NCBI GenBank assembly: GCA_023410535.1
Contig: JAEYPR010000010.1
Span: 356,633 to 420,632, forward strand
Reading direction: 5' to 3'
Source of the DNA: Bacillota bacterium
GTDB taxonomy: Bacteria; Bacillota; UBA4882; UBA8346
DNA: 64,000 bases
How positions within the stretch are numbered: the stretch's first letter is position 1; the number at the start of each line of letters is the position of its first letter. Shown here in pieces: positions 42,966-52,567 of this stretch. The notes beneath the pieces are model-generated. The model was not told where the DNA came from and did not search any database. It saw only the letters and a program-made list of their open reading frames with translations. The position numbers were made by a program, and so were the translations under genes.

Positions 42966-44184
42966 CGTTATCTTGTCCCTCCTGAAGTTCCGGTTTTTCC
43001 GGAATTTTCGGAACTTCGTTATTGATCGATTCCCGCCATGCTAACGGGTAGACTTTCCATTCTCCCTTGACATTCGATGGTTTCCGTTCTTCCACCGTTT
43101 CCAGATAGTATTGATACGTTCCTTTGGTTACCCAGATCCGGTAACGAACAATGGTAGTAATTGCCGTACAATAATTTTTCGCAAGTTTAATGGCAGCTTG
43201 GTTGGTCTTATCATTTTTTTGTTTGGAATCAAAAAATTGGTTAATCTCTTCCATCGTTTTAAAGGGACGCCGGTTTTTGACAATATCCGTTATCCAGGTC
43301 TTCTGCTCGTCTCCAAAAATTTGTTTGAACAGGGCTTGCAGTCCTATTTGGCTCATCATATTAAGATTGATAATCCCAACGAACTGATTGTCTTTGGAGA
43401 CACTAAACATCTGTTTAAACTTTTTGGGACTTTCAATCGGATGATATTTGGTAAAGTTGCTTCGGAAGTCATTATCAAATTTGGCGAACCCATCAGGATG
43501 ACTTTTGATAAAGATCAGATAATCCTGGGTAAAACTCTCCGCAGTCGTCTCATCAAATCCTTGCCCTAAAAACAGGGCTTTGATCAAATTTTCATCCTGA
43601 AGCACATTGGGATTGATCCGACCGTAAACCGTTACCTCCGGAGCCAAGGAAGCGTATAAGTCTCCTCCATTACGAAGTTGCCGGAGCTCCTCAACTGAGG
43701 CAAAGAAGCCGTCCTTGGCGGTACTGGGTGGGATCAATCCCGCGTAATATTCCTGCTCGGCTCCTTCCGCCCGGGGATCGTGATCCAAGTCGCGCCAATC
43801 AAGGATGGGATCAGGCGAGAGCATTTGCCCATCCAAAAGCACCTTAAAGGCCGCTTCACTCATTAAATTCAAATTGAGTTTACTGCTTTCATCCTCAATC
43901 AAAACGGTGATCTGATAGCCGTCGCGTTCTTCGTCGAGCCGTCCGCCGTCAAACCAGACATCCTCGGCCCAATCGTACGCTTCAGTATTATCGTTAGCAA
44001 AAAGCGCTAGCCGTTCGTTCAAAACCGTTTCGGCCAATTCCCGGAAACGGATCTTTTTTTCAAACCCGATGGTGGCCGCCCACTCCGATTCGGCGCGATA
44101 GAAAATAAACGAAGCGACGATCCCAATGATCAAAAATACTCCAATTACCATCAATAGCGTTGAACCCTGCTCGGTTTTATTCAT
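42955..44184 (-). CDS. gspK: GspK-like minor pseudopilin
   Basis: A 409-residue protein starting with a type IV pilin-like helix (MNKTEQGSTLLMVIGVFLII) and carrying the long insert typical of GspK; LIEDESSKLNLNLMS is the conserved segment after the helix. GspK caps the pseudopilus with GspI and GspJ. It overlaps gspJ by 8 bp. Confidence 0.87.
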   Translation of the reverse strand: MNKTEQGSTLLMVIGVFLIIGIVASFIFYRAESEWAATIGFEKKIRFRELAETVLNERLALFANDNTEAYDWAEDVWFDGGRLDEERDGYQITVLIEDESSKLNLNLMSEAAFKVLLDGQMLSPDPILDWRDLDHDPRAEGAEQEYYAGLIPPSTAKDGFFASVEELRQLRNGGDLYASLAPEVTVYGRINPNVLQDENLIKALFLGQGFDETTAESFTQDYLIFIKSHPDGFAKFDNDFRSNFTKYHPIESPKKFKQMFSVSKDNQFVGIINLNMMSQIGLQALFKQIFGDEQKTWITDIVKNRRPFKTMEEINQFFDSKQKNDKTNQAAIKLAKNYCTAITTIVRYRIWVTKGTYQYYLETVEERKPSNVKGEWKVYPLAWRESINNEVPKIPEKPELQEGQDNGGE

Positions 44185-44746
44185 TGGGTTTCGCCTCCGG
44201 TCGCCACGCTTTAATCGGAAATGTCAATGTGCCAAGGTTTGCCAGTTTGGTCTGGACCGACACCCGGATCAGCTTCGGCAGGATTTCGCGCTCGGTTGGT
44301 TTCACTTGCCACTGCAGCAGCCAATTTTGGGCAACCGCATCATAATACTCAATTTTCCAGAAAGTCACATCATCAAATAACGTTTGTTCCGCCGGGTCGC
44401 TACCGGCAACACCGCTAACCCGGTATACTTTTGCGCTTTCCTGATCGTAGCGGTATTGAACACGGACTAACCCTTGCCCGGATTCTTGCCAAAAAGCGCA
44501 ACGGGTTTCATTCCCTTCGATTACCGGAAGTTCCCCAAGATAGGTCCCGGGATACAATCCGGTAAAATCGCGTTCGAGCAATTGATAGATGAGTTTTAAT
44601 TGTTGCTCCTTTTGATAGCCGCGGTCCGATTTGGCCCATAACCCGGTACAACTGAACAAAAATTCGGCTAAAACACCAAGCAAAATTGCGGAGATACAAA
44701 TCGCTGCCAACATTTCGATTAAAGTAAATCCGCGCTCATTTGTCAT
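44177..44746 (-). CDS. gspJ: GspJ-like minor pseudopilin
   Basis: A 189-residue prepilin with the cleavage/methylation motif MTNERG-FTLIEMLAA at the N terminus. ATG 44746 inside the end of gspI is chosen because it places the prepilin motif at residue 7; the longer frame to 44803 does not. Confidence 0.85.
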   Translation of the reverse strand: MTNERGFTLIEMLAAICISAILLGVLAEFLFSCTGLWAKSDRGYQKEQQLKLIYQLLERDFTGLYPGTYLGELPVIEGNETRCAFWQESGQGLVRVQYRYDQESAKVYRVSGVAGSDPAEQTLFDDVTFWKIEYYDAVAQNWLLQWQVKPTEREILPKLIRVSVQTKLANLGTLTFPIKAWRPEAKPNE

Positions 44747-45101
44747 AACGCCAGCCTTCAAAGTCCTTTTTTCGAACCGGAGCATGATCTTCCCCCCATT
44801 CAACGGTCAGATAGATTTTGAAAAAACCGTTTCCGACCGATTCCTCCCGGGACGACCAGCGCAATTTATGATTTGATAAAATAAAATCACCCGATGAGGC
44901 ATTTTCCGCTCCGGACTCAAGTTCGGCCAATTTTCCTTGGCCAAAGGTTGTCGCATTCACTCTTCCCTCAAGCGATTTTTGTAAGTAAACGGCTTGAGAA
45001 AGCGTACCGGCTAAGGCGGCAATGGCCAAACCGGCCAAGGTTAACGCGATAATCACTTCAATTAAGGTAAAACCGGCGGCTATTTTGTTAACAGTTTTCA
45101 T
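44736..45101 (-). CDS. gspI: GspI-like minor pseudopilin
   Basis: A 121-residue prepilin with AAG-FTLIEVIIALTLAGLAI at residues 8-27. It starts within the last codons of gspH (4-bp overlap) and ends within gspJ. Confidence 0.85.
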   Translation of the reverse strand: MKTVNKIAAGFTLIEVIIALTLAGLAIAALAGTLSQAVYLQKSLEGRVNATTFGQGKLAELESGAENASSGDFILSNHKLRWSSREESVGNGFFKIYLTVEWGEDHAPVRKKDFEGWRYDK

Positions 45102-45547
45102 TGGAGATTGCCATTTTCACTAATGATAAAATCGCCGCTGCCGTGAGCCGTTTTCCATTGAAGGGTGAAACTTTGGCAACTGCCATCCGGTTTAATCTTT
45201 AACTCCGGCAACTTTGGCGTTTCACCTTCCGCCAGCGCTGTATCTTCGGTTGGAATTACAAATGAAAAACCATGACTGCTGAAATCATGATTGACTACCG
45301 ATCCCGGCAGCTCCAATTGGTAGCCATTTTCCTTGAAAACCACGGTTAACCCGGTCTGCTGTAGCTTGGCTTCAGCCACTGCCAGTTTCAAATCGCTCGT
45401 TAACAGGCGTTGGACATAATTGACGGTTGTCCGTTCCTCACGCTGAAATAAATCGAGCAAAACCCATGAGGAAACCAGTCCCAACAGCACAATCACTACT
45501 AAGACTTCCAAAAGTGTAAACCCATGGTTTTTACCAGTTGCCCACAT
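45098..45547 (-). CDS. gspH: GspH-like minor pseudopilin
   Basis: A prepilin of about 149 residues with KNHG-FTLLEVLVVIVLLGL. The start is uncertain: ATG 45547 or 45553, both inside the end of gspG, place the prepilin motif near residue 9. The longer frame to 45736 reads antisense-like sequence over gspG and is not used. Confidence 0.83.
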   Translation of the reverse strand: MWATGKNHGFTLLEVLVVIVLLGLVSSWVLLDLFQREERTTVNYVQRLLTSDLKLAVAEAKLQQTGLTVVFKENGYQLELPGSVVNHDFSSHGFSFVIPTEDTALAEGETPKLPELKIKPDGSCQSFTLQWKTAHGSGDFIISENGNLQ

Positions 45548-45971
45548 CAGCATCGTCGCCAGTCCCACCTTCGGCATTATCTCTCCCGAGGGAGAACACA
45601 TCGAATCGCTCCGGGTTATGGGTTCCCGGACTCTTATAGAGCAACTCCCGCCCCCATGGATCTTTCGGAATTTTGCCATCCTCCAAATAAGGGCCGTTCC
45701 AATTCTCGGGAACCGGTGGTTGAGAGGGTTTCTCAATCAGCGCCTTTAACCCTTGCTCGGTGGTGGGGTAGCTTGAATTGTCGATATAATATGTATTCAA
45801 CACGCTTTTTAAGGCGTTTACTTGGGCGACTGCAGCGTCCCTTTTTCCTTTGTTCAAATTTTTAACAATATTCGGCGCCACCATCGTCAGGATAAAAGCG
45901 AGTAATGTCAATACCGCTAAAATCTCCAATAATGTAAAGCCGCGTTCATTCTCTTTTTGATGCCAATTCAC
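45531..45971 (-). CDS. gspG: GspG major pseudopilin
   Basis: A 146-residue major pseudopilin: ENERG-FTLLEILAVLTLLAF, then YYIDNSSYPTTEQGLKALIE and DPWGRELLYKSPG with the C-terminal Asp-rich calcium-site region (DVFSLGRDN). These are clear GspG hallmarks that separate it from type IV pilin. Confidence 0.95.
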   Translation of the reverse strand: MNWHQKENERGFTLLEILAVLTLLAFILTMVAPNIVKNLNKGKRDAAVAQVNALKSVLNTYYIDNSSYPTTEQGLKALIEKPSQPPVPENWNGPYLEDGKIPKDPWGRELLYKSPGTHNPERFDVFSLGRDNAEGGTGDDADVGNW

Positions 45972-45986
45972 TTGGATCCTCTCCCT

Positions 45987-47201
45987 TTAACCCATCGTAT
46001 TTAGTGCCGAGTTCATATTCAGTATCGGTAGTAAAATTGCAACCGCTAAAATGGCGATAACTCCAACCATAACCAAGATTAACATGGGCTCAAAAACGGC
46101 TAAAAACATACTTAACGAATGTTTGACCTCGCCATCATAGGTCTGAGCGACCTGGTCCAACATCTCAACAATGGTGCCGCTTTCTTCGCCAACTCCGATC
46201 ATTTCAATGGCAAGAGTCGGAAATACTTTAGCCGCCGCCATACTGTTGGCCAAGGTACTACCCTGTTTGACTTTCTCCTCTACTTCCAATAATGCGTTGC
46301 CCAAGACGGCGTTGTCGACAATCTTGGCCGTGATATGTAATCCCTCTAAGATTGGAATGCCACTGCCGCTGAGCAATCCGAGCGCCATTGTCATTCTGGC
46401 GGTTGCCACCCGTAACAAAACCGGCCCAACCAAAGGGATTTTTAATTTTATCCGGTCGATCCGCAGTCGTCCCACGGGATTGGACTGTTCCCGGACGAAC
46501 CAGATCCCGCCCGCAATCGCGAGCAACACCAAAACCCAACTGTATTGCCATAGCCCGTTTCCGACAACCATCACCACTTTGGTAACCAAGGGCAATTCCG
46601 ATCCCATATCCTTAAAGATACTTTGAAATTTCGGGATCACCACGCCGACATAAAAGAAGATTGCCGCAATGCTGGCGACAAGAACAATCATGGGATAAAA
46701 CAAACTGCTGACAATAAACCGGCGCAGGCTTATCTCCTCATGGATATACTCGCCGAGCCGTTTTAACACTTGCGGTAATAGACCGCCGGCTTCGCCGGCG
46801 CGAACCATATTAATATAAATCTCCGGAAAATAGTGTGAAAATTTTTCAAGCGCCGCAGTGAATGACAACCCCTCCTGCAAGGAACGGCGCAATTGGATGA
46901 TCGTGGCGGTGGTCTCGGTTCCAAGACTCAATCGCCCCATAATCGCCAGCGATTTTTCGAGCGGGACTCCCGACGCCAGGAGATTACCCAGTTGGCGCGT
47001 GAAATTTAACCGGTCTTGAGCTGACATCCGCTTTTTAAACGACCACTGGAAAGCGCGGAGCGTCGCTGATTCTTCTTTTATTTCAAGCGGAAATTTTCCT
47101 TCACTTTTCAACTTAGCCAGCAGATGTTCCCGTGACTCGGCTTCAACCTGCCCGGTCCCGATTTGACCTTGACGGTCCGCAAAACGGTAAGAAAACTGCA
47201 C
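45987..47201 (-). CDS. gspF: GspF inner-membrane platform protein
   Basis: A 404-residue polytopic protein with two repeated GspF domains (FTRQLGNLLASGVPLEKSL at about 65 and TMALGLLSGSGIPILEGL at about 270) and three membrane segments. It is the platform that works with the GspE ATPase. Confidence 0.94.
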   Translation of the reverse strand: MQFSYRFADRQGQIGTGQVEAESREHLLAKLKSEGKFPLEIKEESATLRAFQWSFKKRMSAQDRLNFTRQLGNLLASGVPLEKSLAIMGRLSLGTETTATIIQLRRSLQEGLSFTAALEKFSHYFPEIYINMVRAGEAGGLLPQVLKRLGEYIHEEISLRRFIVSSLFYPMIVLVASIAAIFFYVGVVIPKFQSIFKDMGSELPLVTKVVMVVGNGLWQYSWVLVLLAIAGGIWFVREQSNPVGRLRIDRIKLKIPLVGPVLLRVATARMTMALGLLSGSGIPILEGLHITAKIVDNAVLGNALLEVEEKVKQGSTLANSMAAAKVFPTLAIEMIGVGEESGTIVEMLDQVAQTYDGEVKHSLSMFLAVFEPMLILVMVGVIAILAVAILLPILNMNSALNTMG

Positions 47202-47217
47202 CAGTCGTCACACTCCA

Positions 47218-48903
47218 TTAATCCTGTGTCACGCGTAATACTTCCGACAGAGTGGTAATCCCATTTTTCACCTTACGCAAACCATCTTGACGCAGTGTGG
47301 TCATCCCTTGCCCAAGGGCAGCCTCGCGAATCCGGCCGGCACTACTTCGTTCCATCACCAACCGTTCAACTTCCTCGGTTGTTTTTAACATTTCAAACAG
47401 CCCGATCTGGCGACGGTAACCGATAAAATTGCACTGTTCGCAACCAACACCATGGTAATAAACTGCGTTGGGATCAGCTTCGCCCAACAAAGCGACCTCT
47501 TGTTTGTTTAAATGATAAGGCTCTTTACAATGAGGACAGATCTGTCTGACCAATCGCTGAGCCAGTACCCCGCGGACCGTGGAGGCAACCAGAAATTCCT
47601 CGACCCCCATATCGATCAGTCGCGTAAACGCGCTTGACGCATCGTTAGTATGAAGCGTCGCCAATACCAAATGACCGGTTAGAGCCGATTGAATGGCAAC
47701 TTCGGCTGTTTCACGGTCCCGGATTTCGCCAACCAGGATGATGTCAGGGTCATGCCGGACGATCGTCCGCAATCCCTGAGCGAACGAAAAGTCCACTTTG
47801 GCGTTGGCTTGCATCTGGTTGACCCCTTTTAACTGATACTCAATGGGGTCTTCAATTGTGATAATTTTCCGGGAAACATCATTCAGCTTTTGCAAGGCCG
47901 CATACAATGTTGTGGTCTTGCCGCTCCCGGTCGGTCCGGTAACCAAGATCATGCCGTGGGGTTTGGCAATCAACTCATCGAAGATCACCAAATTGTCCGC
48001 GAATAAACCCAACTGATCAAGGTTTAATAAAATACTTTCACGGTTCAATATCCGTAGTACGGCGGCTTCCCCATGCAAAGTCGGGGCGACGGCTACCCGT
48101 AAGTCGAGATCGCGTAAATCAAGCCTGATCCGAATTCGCCCATCCTGAGGGATGCGGCGTTCGGTAATATCCATTCCGGCCATTAACTTAACTCGGGAAA
48201 TCACTGCGGCATACAAATTTTTCGGTGGAGAATGCGTTTCCTGCAAGACACCGTCAATCCGGTAGCGAACTTTAACCTCATCTTCAAAAGGTTCGAGGTG
48301 AATATCGCTGGCTCCGGCTTTCACGGCGCCGGCAATGATGGTATTGACCAAGCGGATAATCGGCGCTTCATTGGCCAAGTTTTCAGGAGCAATGGCACTC
48401 GCTTCGAGATCAGAATCATTATGAAACTGGCTTAATTGACTTTCATCAATATCTTCCAGCACTGCCGCTACCGACTGCAAGGATGCGCCGTAGAAACGAT
48501 TCAAAGCTTCCGCAATCTGTTTCGGTGAAGCGACCGCCAGTTTAATCTTGTACTTTATCAGACTTGCTAACGTATCAATTCCCTCAAGGTTGAGCGGATT
48601 GGCGGTTGCAATCGTGACCCGACCGGCATTGAGCTGAATCGGAATTACTTGATGACGTTCCGCTTGCCGCGGTGACAGCACGGTCAGGGTCTCCTGATTC
48701 AAAGCCAGTTCCAGTGGTTTGCAATACGGTAGTTGCAGTTGGATTGCAAGCGCTTGAGCCAGTTGCTCTTCATCAATCAACTGCATCTCAATTAGCAATT
48801 GACCTAACGGCAATTTTGCCACTTTTTGTTTTGCCAGTGCCGTCGCTACATGTTGTGGAGTAATAAACCCCTGATCGATTAAGATCTTGCCGATTTTCTC
48901 CAT
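47218..48903 (-). CDS. gspE: GspE/PilB-type secretion ATPase
   Basis: A 561-residue hexameric ATPase: N1/N2 domains (about 1-150), Walker A GPTGSGKTTT at about 320, IITIEDPIEYQ, Walker B region DIILVGEIRD, and the zinc-binding CPHCKEP ... CEQCNF element. It powers the T2SS. It is the first gene of the operon gspE-F-G-H-I-J-K-L-M-C. No secretin (GspD) or prepilin peptidase gene is in the window. Confidence 0.95.
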   Translation of the reverse strand: MEKIGKILIDQGFITPQHVATALAKQKVAKLPLGQLLIEMQLIDEEQLAQALAIQLQLPYCKPLELALNQETLTVLSPRQAERHQVIPIQLNAGRVTIATANPLNLEGIDTLASLIKYKIKLAVASPKQIAEALNRFYGASLQSVAAVLEDIDESQLSQFHNDSDLEASAIAPENLANEAPIIRLVNTIIAGAVKAGASDIHLEPFEDEVKVRYRIDGVLQETHSPPKNLYAAVISRVKLMAGMDITERRIPQDGRIRIRLDLRDLDLRVAVAPTLHGEAAVLRILNRESILLNLDQLGLFADNLVIFDELIAKPHGMILVTGPTGSGKTTTLYAALQKLNDVSRKIITIEDPIEYQLKGVNQMQANAKVDFSFAQGLRTIVRHDPDIILVGEIRDRETAEVAIQSALTGHLVLATLHTNDASSAFTRLIDMGVEEFLVASTVRGVLAQRLVRQICPHCKEPYHLNKQEVALLGEADPNAVYYHGVGCEQCNFIGYRRQIGLFEMLKTTEEVERLVMERSSAGRIREAALGQGMTTLRQDGLRKVKNGITTLSEVLRVTQD

Positions 48904-49027
48904 CGTTACTCCATTTTAAAATATATTTAATAATTTCGCCAACACTTTCTATTTTCCTTGTTATGAAAATTTTTTCCAAATTATTGGGATTGAAGCTTAT
49001 GGCGCGGATAATTCCGAATGGATATGA

Positions 49028-49060
49028 AAACGCTGCTTTCCTGCATTGAAAGCAGCGTTT
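49028..49060 (-). terminator. Hairpin between the beta-barrel-like gene and gspE
   Basis: AAACGCTGCTTTC-(loop)-GAAAGCAGCGTTT is a 13-bp perfect stem. It probably ends transcription of the gene at 49161-49796 before gspE. Confidence 0.65.
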
Positions 49061-49160
49061 AGATTATTGCTCGAAATATTTATGAGGCAATTGCGTCATT
49101 CACAGCTTTTAATTGGGGATACATTAAAATCACCCGGGCTTAGCGGCAATCCAGTTGAAA

Positions 49161-49796
49161 CTATTTTAAGTGGAACGTCGCTCCAATCATCCAGTTTTCC
49201 ATATCCATCAAGCCAAAATTGATCGAAGTTTGATTATCCAACATTAAACGGGTGCCCACATTTAAGTTATTGGAATCGGCTTCCAAAAGGAGTTGGACTT
49301 GCTTCACTGCTCCGCCGGTTACCTTGAAATTCTTGCTAATCCCACCAAACAGCCCGTCAAACGCTCCGCCGCCGGCGCCGATATAACCCCGAACACCGGA
49401 TTCTTGAAAGGTCTTCGAAAGTACGATATATGGCGAGAAATCATCATTTCCAATATCTTCGATTCCGATGGCCAGGGCCGGTTGCGACGAGCTTTCATGC
49501 AATAGGCGAAATTTCCCGCGCACTGTTACATCGGTATCGCGAGACCCGTAAAAATCTTTATACCCGTAAAAAGCAATCCCCATCTCCAAATCGTTTGCCA
49601 ATCCCAAGTCCAAGTTGCCGAAAAATTGGTCAGCTTCGGCGACATTCAATCCCAATCCAAAAGCGCCCGGACCCAGCGTCGCCGTTGTCGGAGTGTCCAT
49701 TAAATCCGTAACCCCAAACAATCCTTTCCCCAGTGTCATTGAACCGGTTACGAATGTCAAACCTAACACAAGCACAAAAATTAAAACCTTTTTCAT
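49161..49796 (-). CDS. Exported beta-rich protein, possible outer-membrane barrel
   Basis: A 211-residue product with a clear signal peptide (MKKVLIFVLVLGLTFVTGS) and a body of alternating aromatic/hydrophobic strands (FGLGLNVAEADQFFGNLDLG ... MIGATFHLK) ending in a beta strand. That layout fits a small outer-membrane barrel. ATG 49796 follows GGAGGT. No family is assigned. It lies next to the T2SS operon, in line with a two-membrane cell. Confidence 0.6.
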   Translation of the reverse strand: MKKVLIFVLVLGLTFVTGSMTLGKGLFGVTDLMDTPTTATLGPGAFGLGLNVAEADQFFGNLDLGLANDLEMGIAFYGYKDFYGSRDTDVTVRGKFRLLHESSSQPALAIGIEDIGNDDFSPYIVLSKTFQESGVRGYIGAGGGAFDGLFGGISKNFKVTGGAVKQVQLLLEADSNNLNVGTRLMLDNQTSINFGLMDMENWMIGATFHLK

Positions 49797-49978
49797 TGAG
49801 TACCTCCACTTTTCAGAATACAAGAAAATTGGATAATTCCGCAAAAACATTGCTTCAACTACCGTTTATAGCATTTGAAGGGTAGTTTGATGAAATTATC
49901 AAATTTCTCACAAAAATGGATTTCTGTGAAAAAGGTGTTGTTCCTGTTGGAAAATGCAGGCGCAGTTGCAAACCGCCT

Positions 49979-50671
49979 CTAATTTAATTTAAAAGGATTG
50001 TAATCGGCGTTATAATCGTAATGGTCTTCTGCCTCGCGTTTTTTCAACCAAGCGGTAGCCCAGTAAGTAAGCGGAGTCGCCGCCACTTCATACAAAGTCT
50101 TGAAGATGTAATTGGACACCATGACTTGGATCACGAGCGTCCGGTCCCAGAGGCCGGCAAAGGCGATTAAGACGAACAACACCGAGTCGACCAATTCTCC
50201 AATGAGCGTGGAGCCGATGGTGCGAGCCCAAAGATGTTTCCCTTGAGTAATCACTTTCATCCGCGACAGGATGAAACTGTTGCTGAATTCTCCGGCAAAA
50301 TAAGCAATCATACTGGCAAGGGCAATTCGCGGCGCGGTCATCAAGACGGTTTCATAGGCTCCCTGCAGTTTCCATAACGGATCGGACGGAATGATCCCCA
50401 CCAGCCACACAAGCAAGGCCATAAACCCCAAGCCCACAAACCCCGACCAAATCACCCGGCGGGAACGCTCATAACCGTAAACTTCGGTAAGAATATCCGA
50501 AAATATATAACTAAACGGGAATAATAACGTCCCTCCATCAAAACTAAAGGCGAAACCGGCAAATGGCACCGGGATCCGAACCGCTTTCACGGAGACAATG
50601 TTACTGACCAACAACACCGCCACAAATAATCCTAAAATCAGATCAAAATAACGAAAATTCCTTTTTTCCAC
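49979..50671 (-). CDS. Queuosine precursor transporter (YhhQ/VUT family)
   Basis: A 230-residue membrane protein with six or so segments and the VUT family features: FDGGTLLFPFSYIFSDILTE at about 45, YERSRRVIW, and TIGSTLIGELVDSVLF. Family members import preQ0/preQ1 for queuosine tRNA modification. It starts at GTG 50671, 3 bp after dxs. Confidence 0.9.
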   Translation of the reverse strand: MEKRNFRYFDLILGLFVAVLLVSNIVSVKAVRIPVPFAGFAFSFDGGTLLFPFSYIFSDILTEVYGYERSRRVIWSGFVGLGFMALLVWLVGIIPSDPLWKLQGAYETVLMTAPRIALASMIAYFAGEFSNSFILSRMKVITQGKHLWARTIGSTLIGELVDSVLFVLIAFAGLWDRTLVIQVMVSNYIFKTLYEVAATPLTYWATAWLKKREAEDHYDYNADYNPFKLN

Positions 50672-50674
50672 GTT

Positions 50675-52567
50675 TCAATACCTCGCCCGCACGCCAATGA
50701 TGGGCCGGTGTTCCCGCATAACCGTCTGGTAAATCCCTTCCCCATCCAAACCGCACTCTTGCAAAAGAAGTTCCGAAGGACCATGCGAGATGAATTGGTC
50801 GGGAATTCCCAAATTTTTGACGCGCAAGTTAATTCCTGCTTGGGCAAATAACTCCAATACCGCGGCGCCAAATCCTCCGGCAACCGCATTCTCTTCGACC
50901 GTAATCACCTGGGAATGACGTTGAGCCAAACTCACAAATAACTCACGATCAAGTGGTTTAACAAATCGGGCATTGACAACAGTGCAGTCAATTCCCGACT
51001 TACGCAACCGCAATCCGGCTTCATAGGCGGGGTTAACCATTGATCCGACCGCAATAATCGCCACATCGTGGCCTTCAAGCAAAATCTCCCCCTTGCCACA
51101 CGGCAACGGCAGATAGGTTGTCGGTCCTTGTAATATCAGCCCGGTGCGGCGCGGGTAACGGATCGCCACCGGCCTGTCCCATTCCAAAGCGTTATAAAGC
51201 ATATCCTGGAATTCACTGGCGTCTTTCGGAGCCATGATGGTAATATTGGGGATATGCCGCAAGTAACTCAGATCAAAAACCCCATGATGGGTTGGGCCGT
51301 CGGCGCCAACGATCCCCGCCCGATCCAACATCATAACCACCGGTAGATTTTGAAGGCAGACGTCGTGGAGAATCTGGTCATACGCTCTTTGCAAAAACGT
51401 AGAGTAAATTGCAACAACCGGACGTAACCCTTGCTTAGCTAATCCCGCTGCAAAAGTAACCGCATGTTCTTCGGCGATTCCAACGTCGAAAAAACGATTC
51501 GGATACTGTTTGGCAAACGGTACCAACCCGGTCCCATCGGCCATGGCGGCTGTAATCGCCACAATTTTGGGATTGGTTCTGGCCAGGTCGGTGATGGTTC
51601 TTGAAAAAACTTCGGTATAACTCAGACTCGATTCCTCGGTTTTATTGCCGCTGGCGAGGGCGAAGGGACCGGTTCCATGGAATTTTTGGGGATTTTGTTC
51701 CGCCAGTTGATACCCTTTGCCTTTGACCGTTAACACATGGAGTAAAACTGGGCCGCCGTGGTTTGCGGCGTCCCGCAACCCGGCCTTTAATTCGGCAATA
51801 TTGTGGCCGTCGATGGGGCCGAGATAAGTAATCCCCAGTTCTTCAAATAAAGCTCCCGGAATCACCAGGTATGTCAAGCTGTCTTCAATCTTTTCCAAAT
51901 ACTCGACGGTCACTCTACCTACCCGCGGGATCTTCCGGATTAATTCTTGAACGTCGGATTTGAGTCGGCGTAGCTTCGGGTTCATCCGGATCCAGGTCAG
52001 ATAACGGGAAAGGGCTCCGACATTTTTGGAAATCGACATTTCATTGTCATTTAAGACCACAATCATATCGGTCCGTAAATGGCCTAATTGATTCAACCCT
52101 TCAAATGCCAAACCGCCGGTGAGGGAACCATCGCCAATCACCGCGATAACCTTTTCTTTTCCGCCTCGCAGATCGCGCGCTTTCGCCAAGCCAAGCGCGG
52201 CCGAGATCGAGGTGGAACTATGTCCGGTGCCAAATGCATCGTGTTGACTCTCGTCCGGTTTGGGGAACCCGCTGATCCCTTGGTATTGACGGAGCGTTCC
52301 GAATTGCCCGGCCCGCCCGGTCAAAATTTTATGAACATAGGATTGATGACCGACATCCCAAACGATCTGATCCCGGGGGCTGTCAAAGACCGAGTGCAAG
52401 GCAAGGGTTAGCTCAACTACGCCAAGGTTTGGCGCCAAATGTCCGCCGGTATGCGCCACCGTCTCCAACAAAAGTTGGCGGATCTCGGTGGCTAACTCCC
52501 CTAGCTGCGAAATCGTGAAGTGCTTTAAATCAGAGGGACTTTTTAAGTTTTTCAGATAGTCACTCAT
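50675..52567 (-). CDS. dxs: 1-deoxy-D-xylulose-5-phosphate synthase
   Basis: A 630-residue thiamine-diphosphate enzyme that condenses pyruvate and glyceraldehyde-3-phosphate, the first step of the MEP isoprenoid pathway. It has HTGGHLAPNLGVVELT, the ThDP motif GDGSLTGG...LNDNEMSIS, DGPTHHGVFD and the transketolase C-terminal domain. It overlaps oapA by 4 bp within the isoprenoid/xse gene group. Confidence 0.96.
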   Translation of the reverse strand: MSDYLKNLKSPSDLKHFTISQLGELATEIRQLLLETVAHTGGHLAPNLGVVELTLALHSVFDSPRDQIVWDVGHQSYVHKILTGRAGQFGTLRQYQGISGFPKPDESQHDAFGTGHSSTSISAALGLAKARDLRGGKEKVIAVIGDGSLTGGLAFEGLNQLGHLRTDMIVVLNDNEMSISKNVGALSRYLTWIRMNPKLRRLKSDVQELIRKIPRVGRVTVEYLEKIEDSLTYLVIPGALFEELGITYLGPIDGHNIAELKAGLRDAANHGGPVLLHVLTVKGKGYQLAEQNPQKFHGTGPFALASGNKTEESSLSYTEVFSRTITDLARTNPKIVAITAAMADGTGLVPFAKQYPNRFFDVGIAEEHAVTFAAGLAKQGLRPVVAIYSTFLQRAYDQILHDVCLQNLPVVMMLDRAGIVGADGPTHHGVFDLSYLRHIPNITIMAPKDASEFQDMLYNALEWDRPVAIRYPRRTGLILQGPTTYLPLPCGKGEILLEGHDVAIIAVGSMVNPAYEAGLRLRKSGIDCTVVNARFVKPLDRELFVSLAQRHSQVITVEENAVAGGFGAAVLELFAQAGINLRVKNLGIPDQFISHGPSELLLQECGLDGEGIYQTVMREHRPIIGVRARY

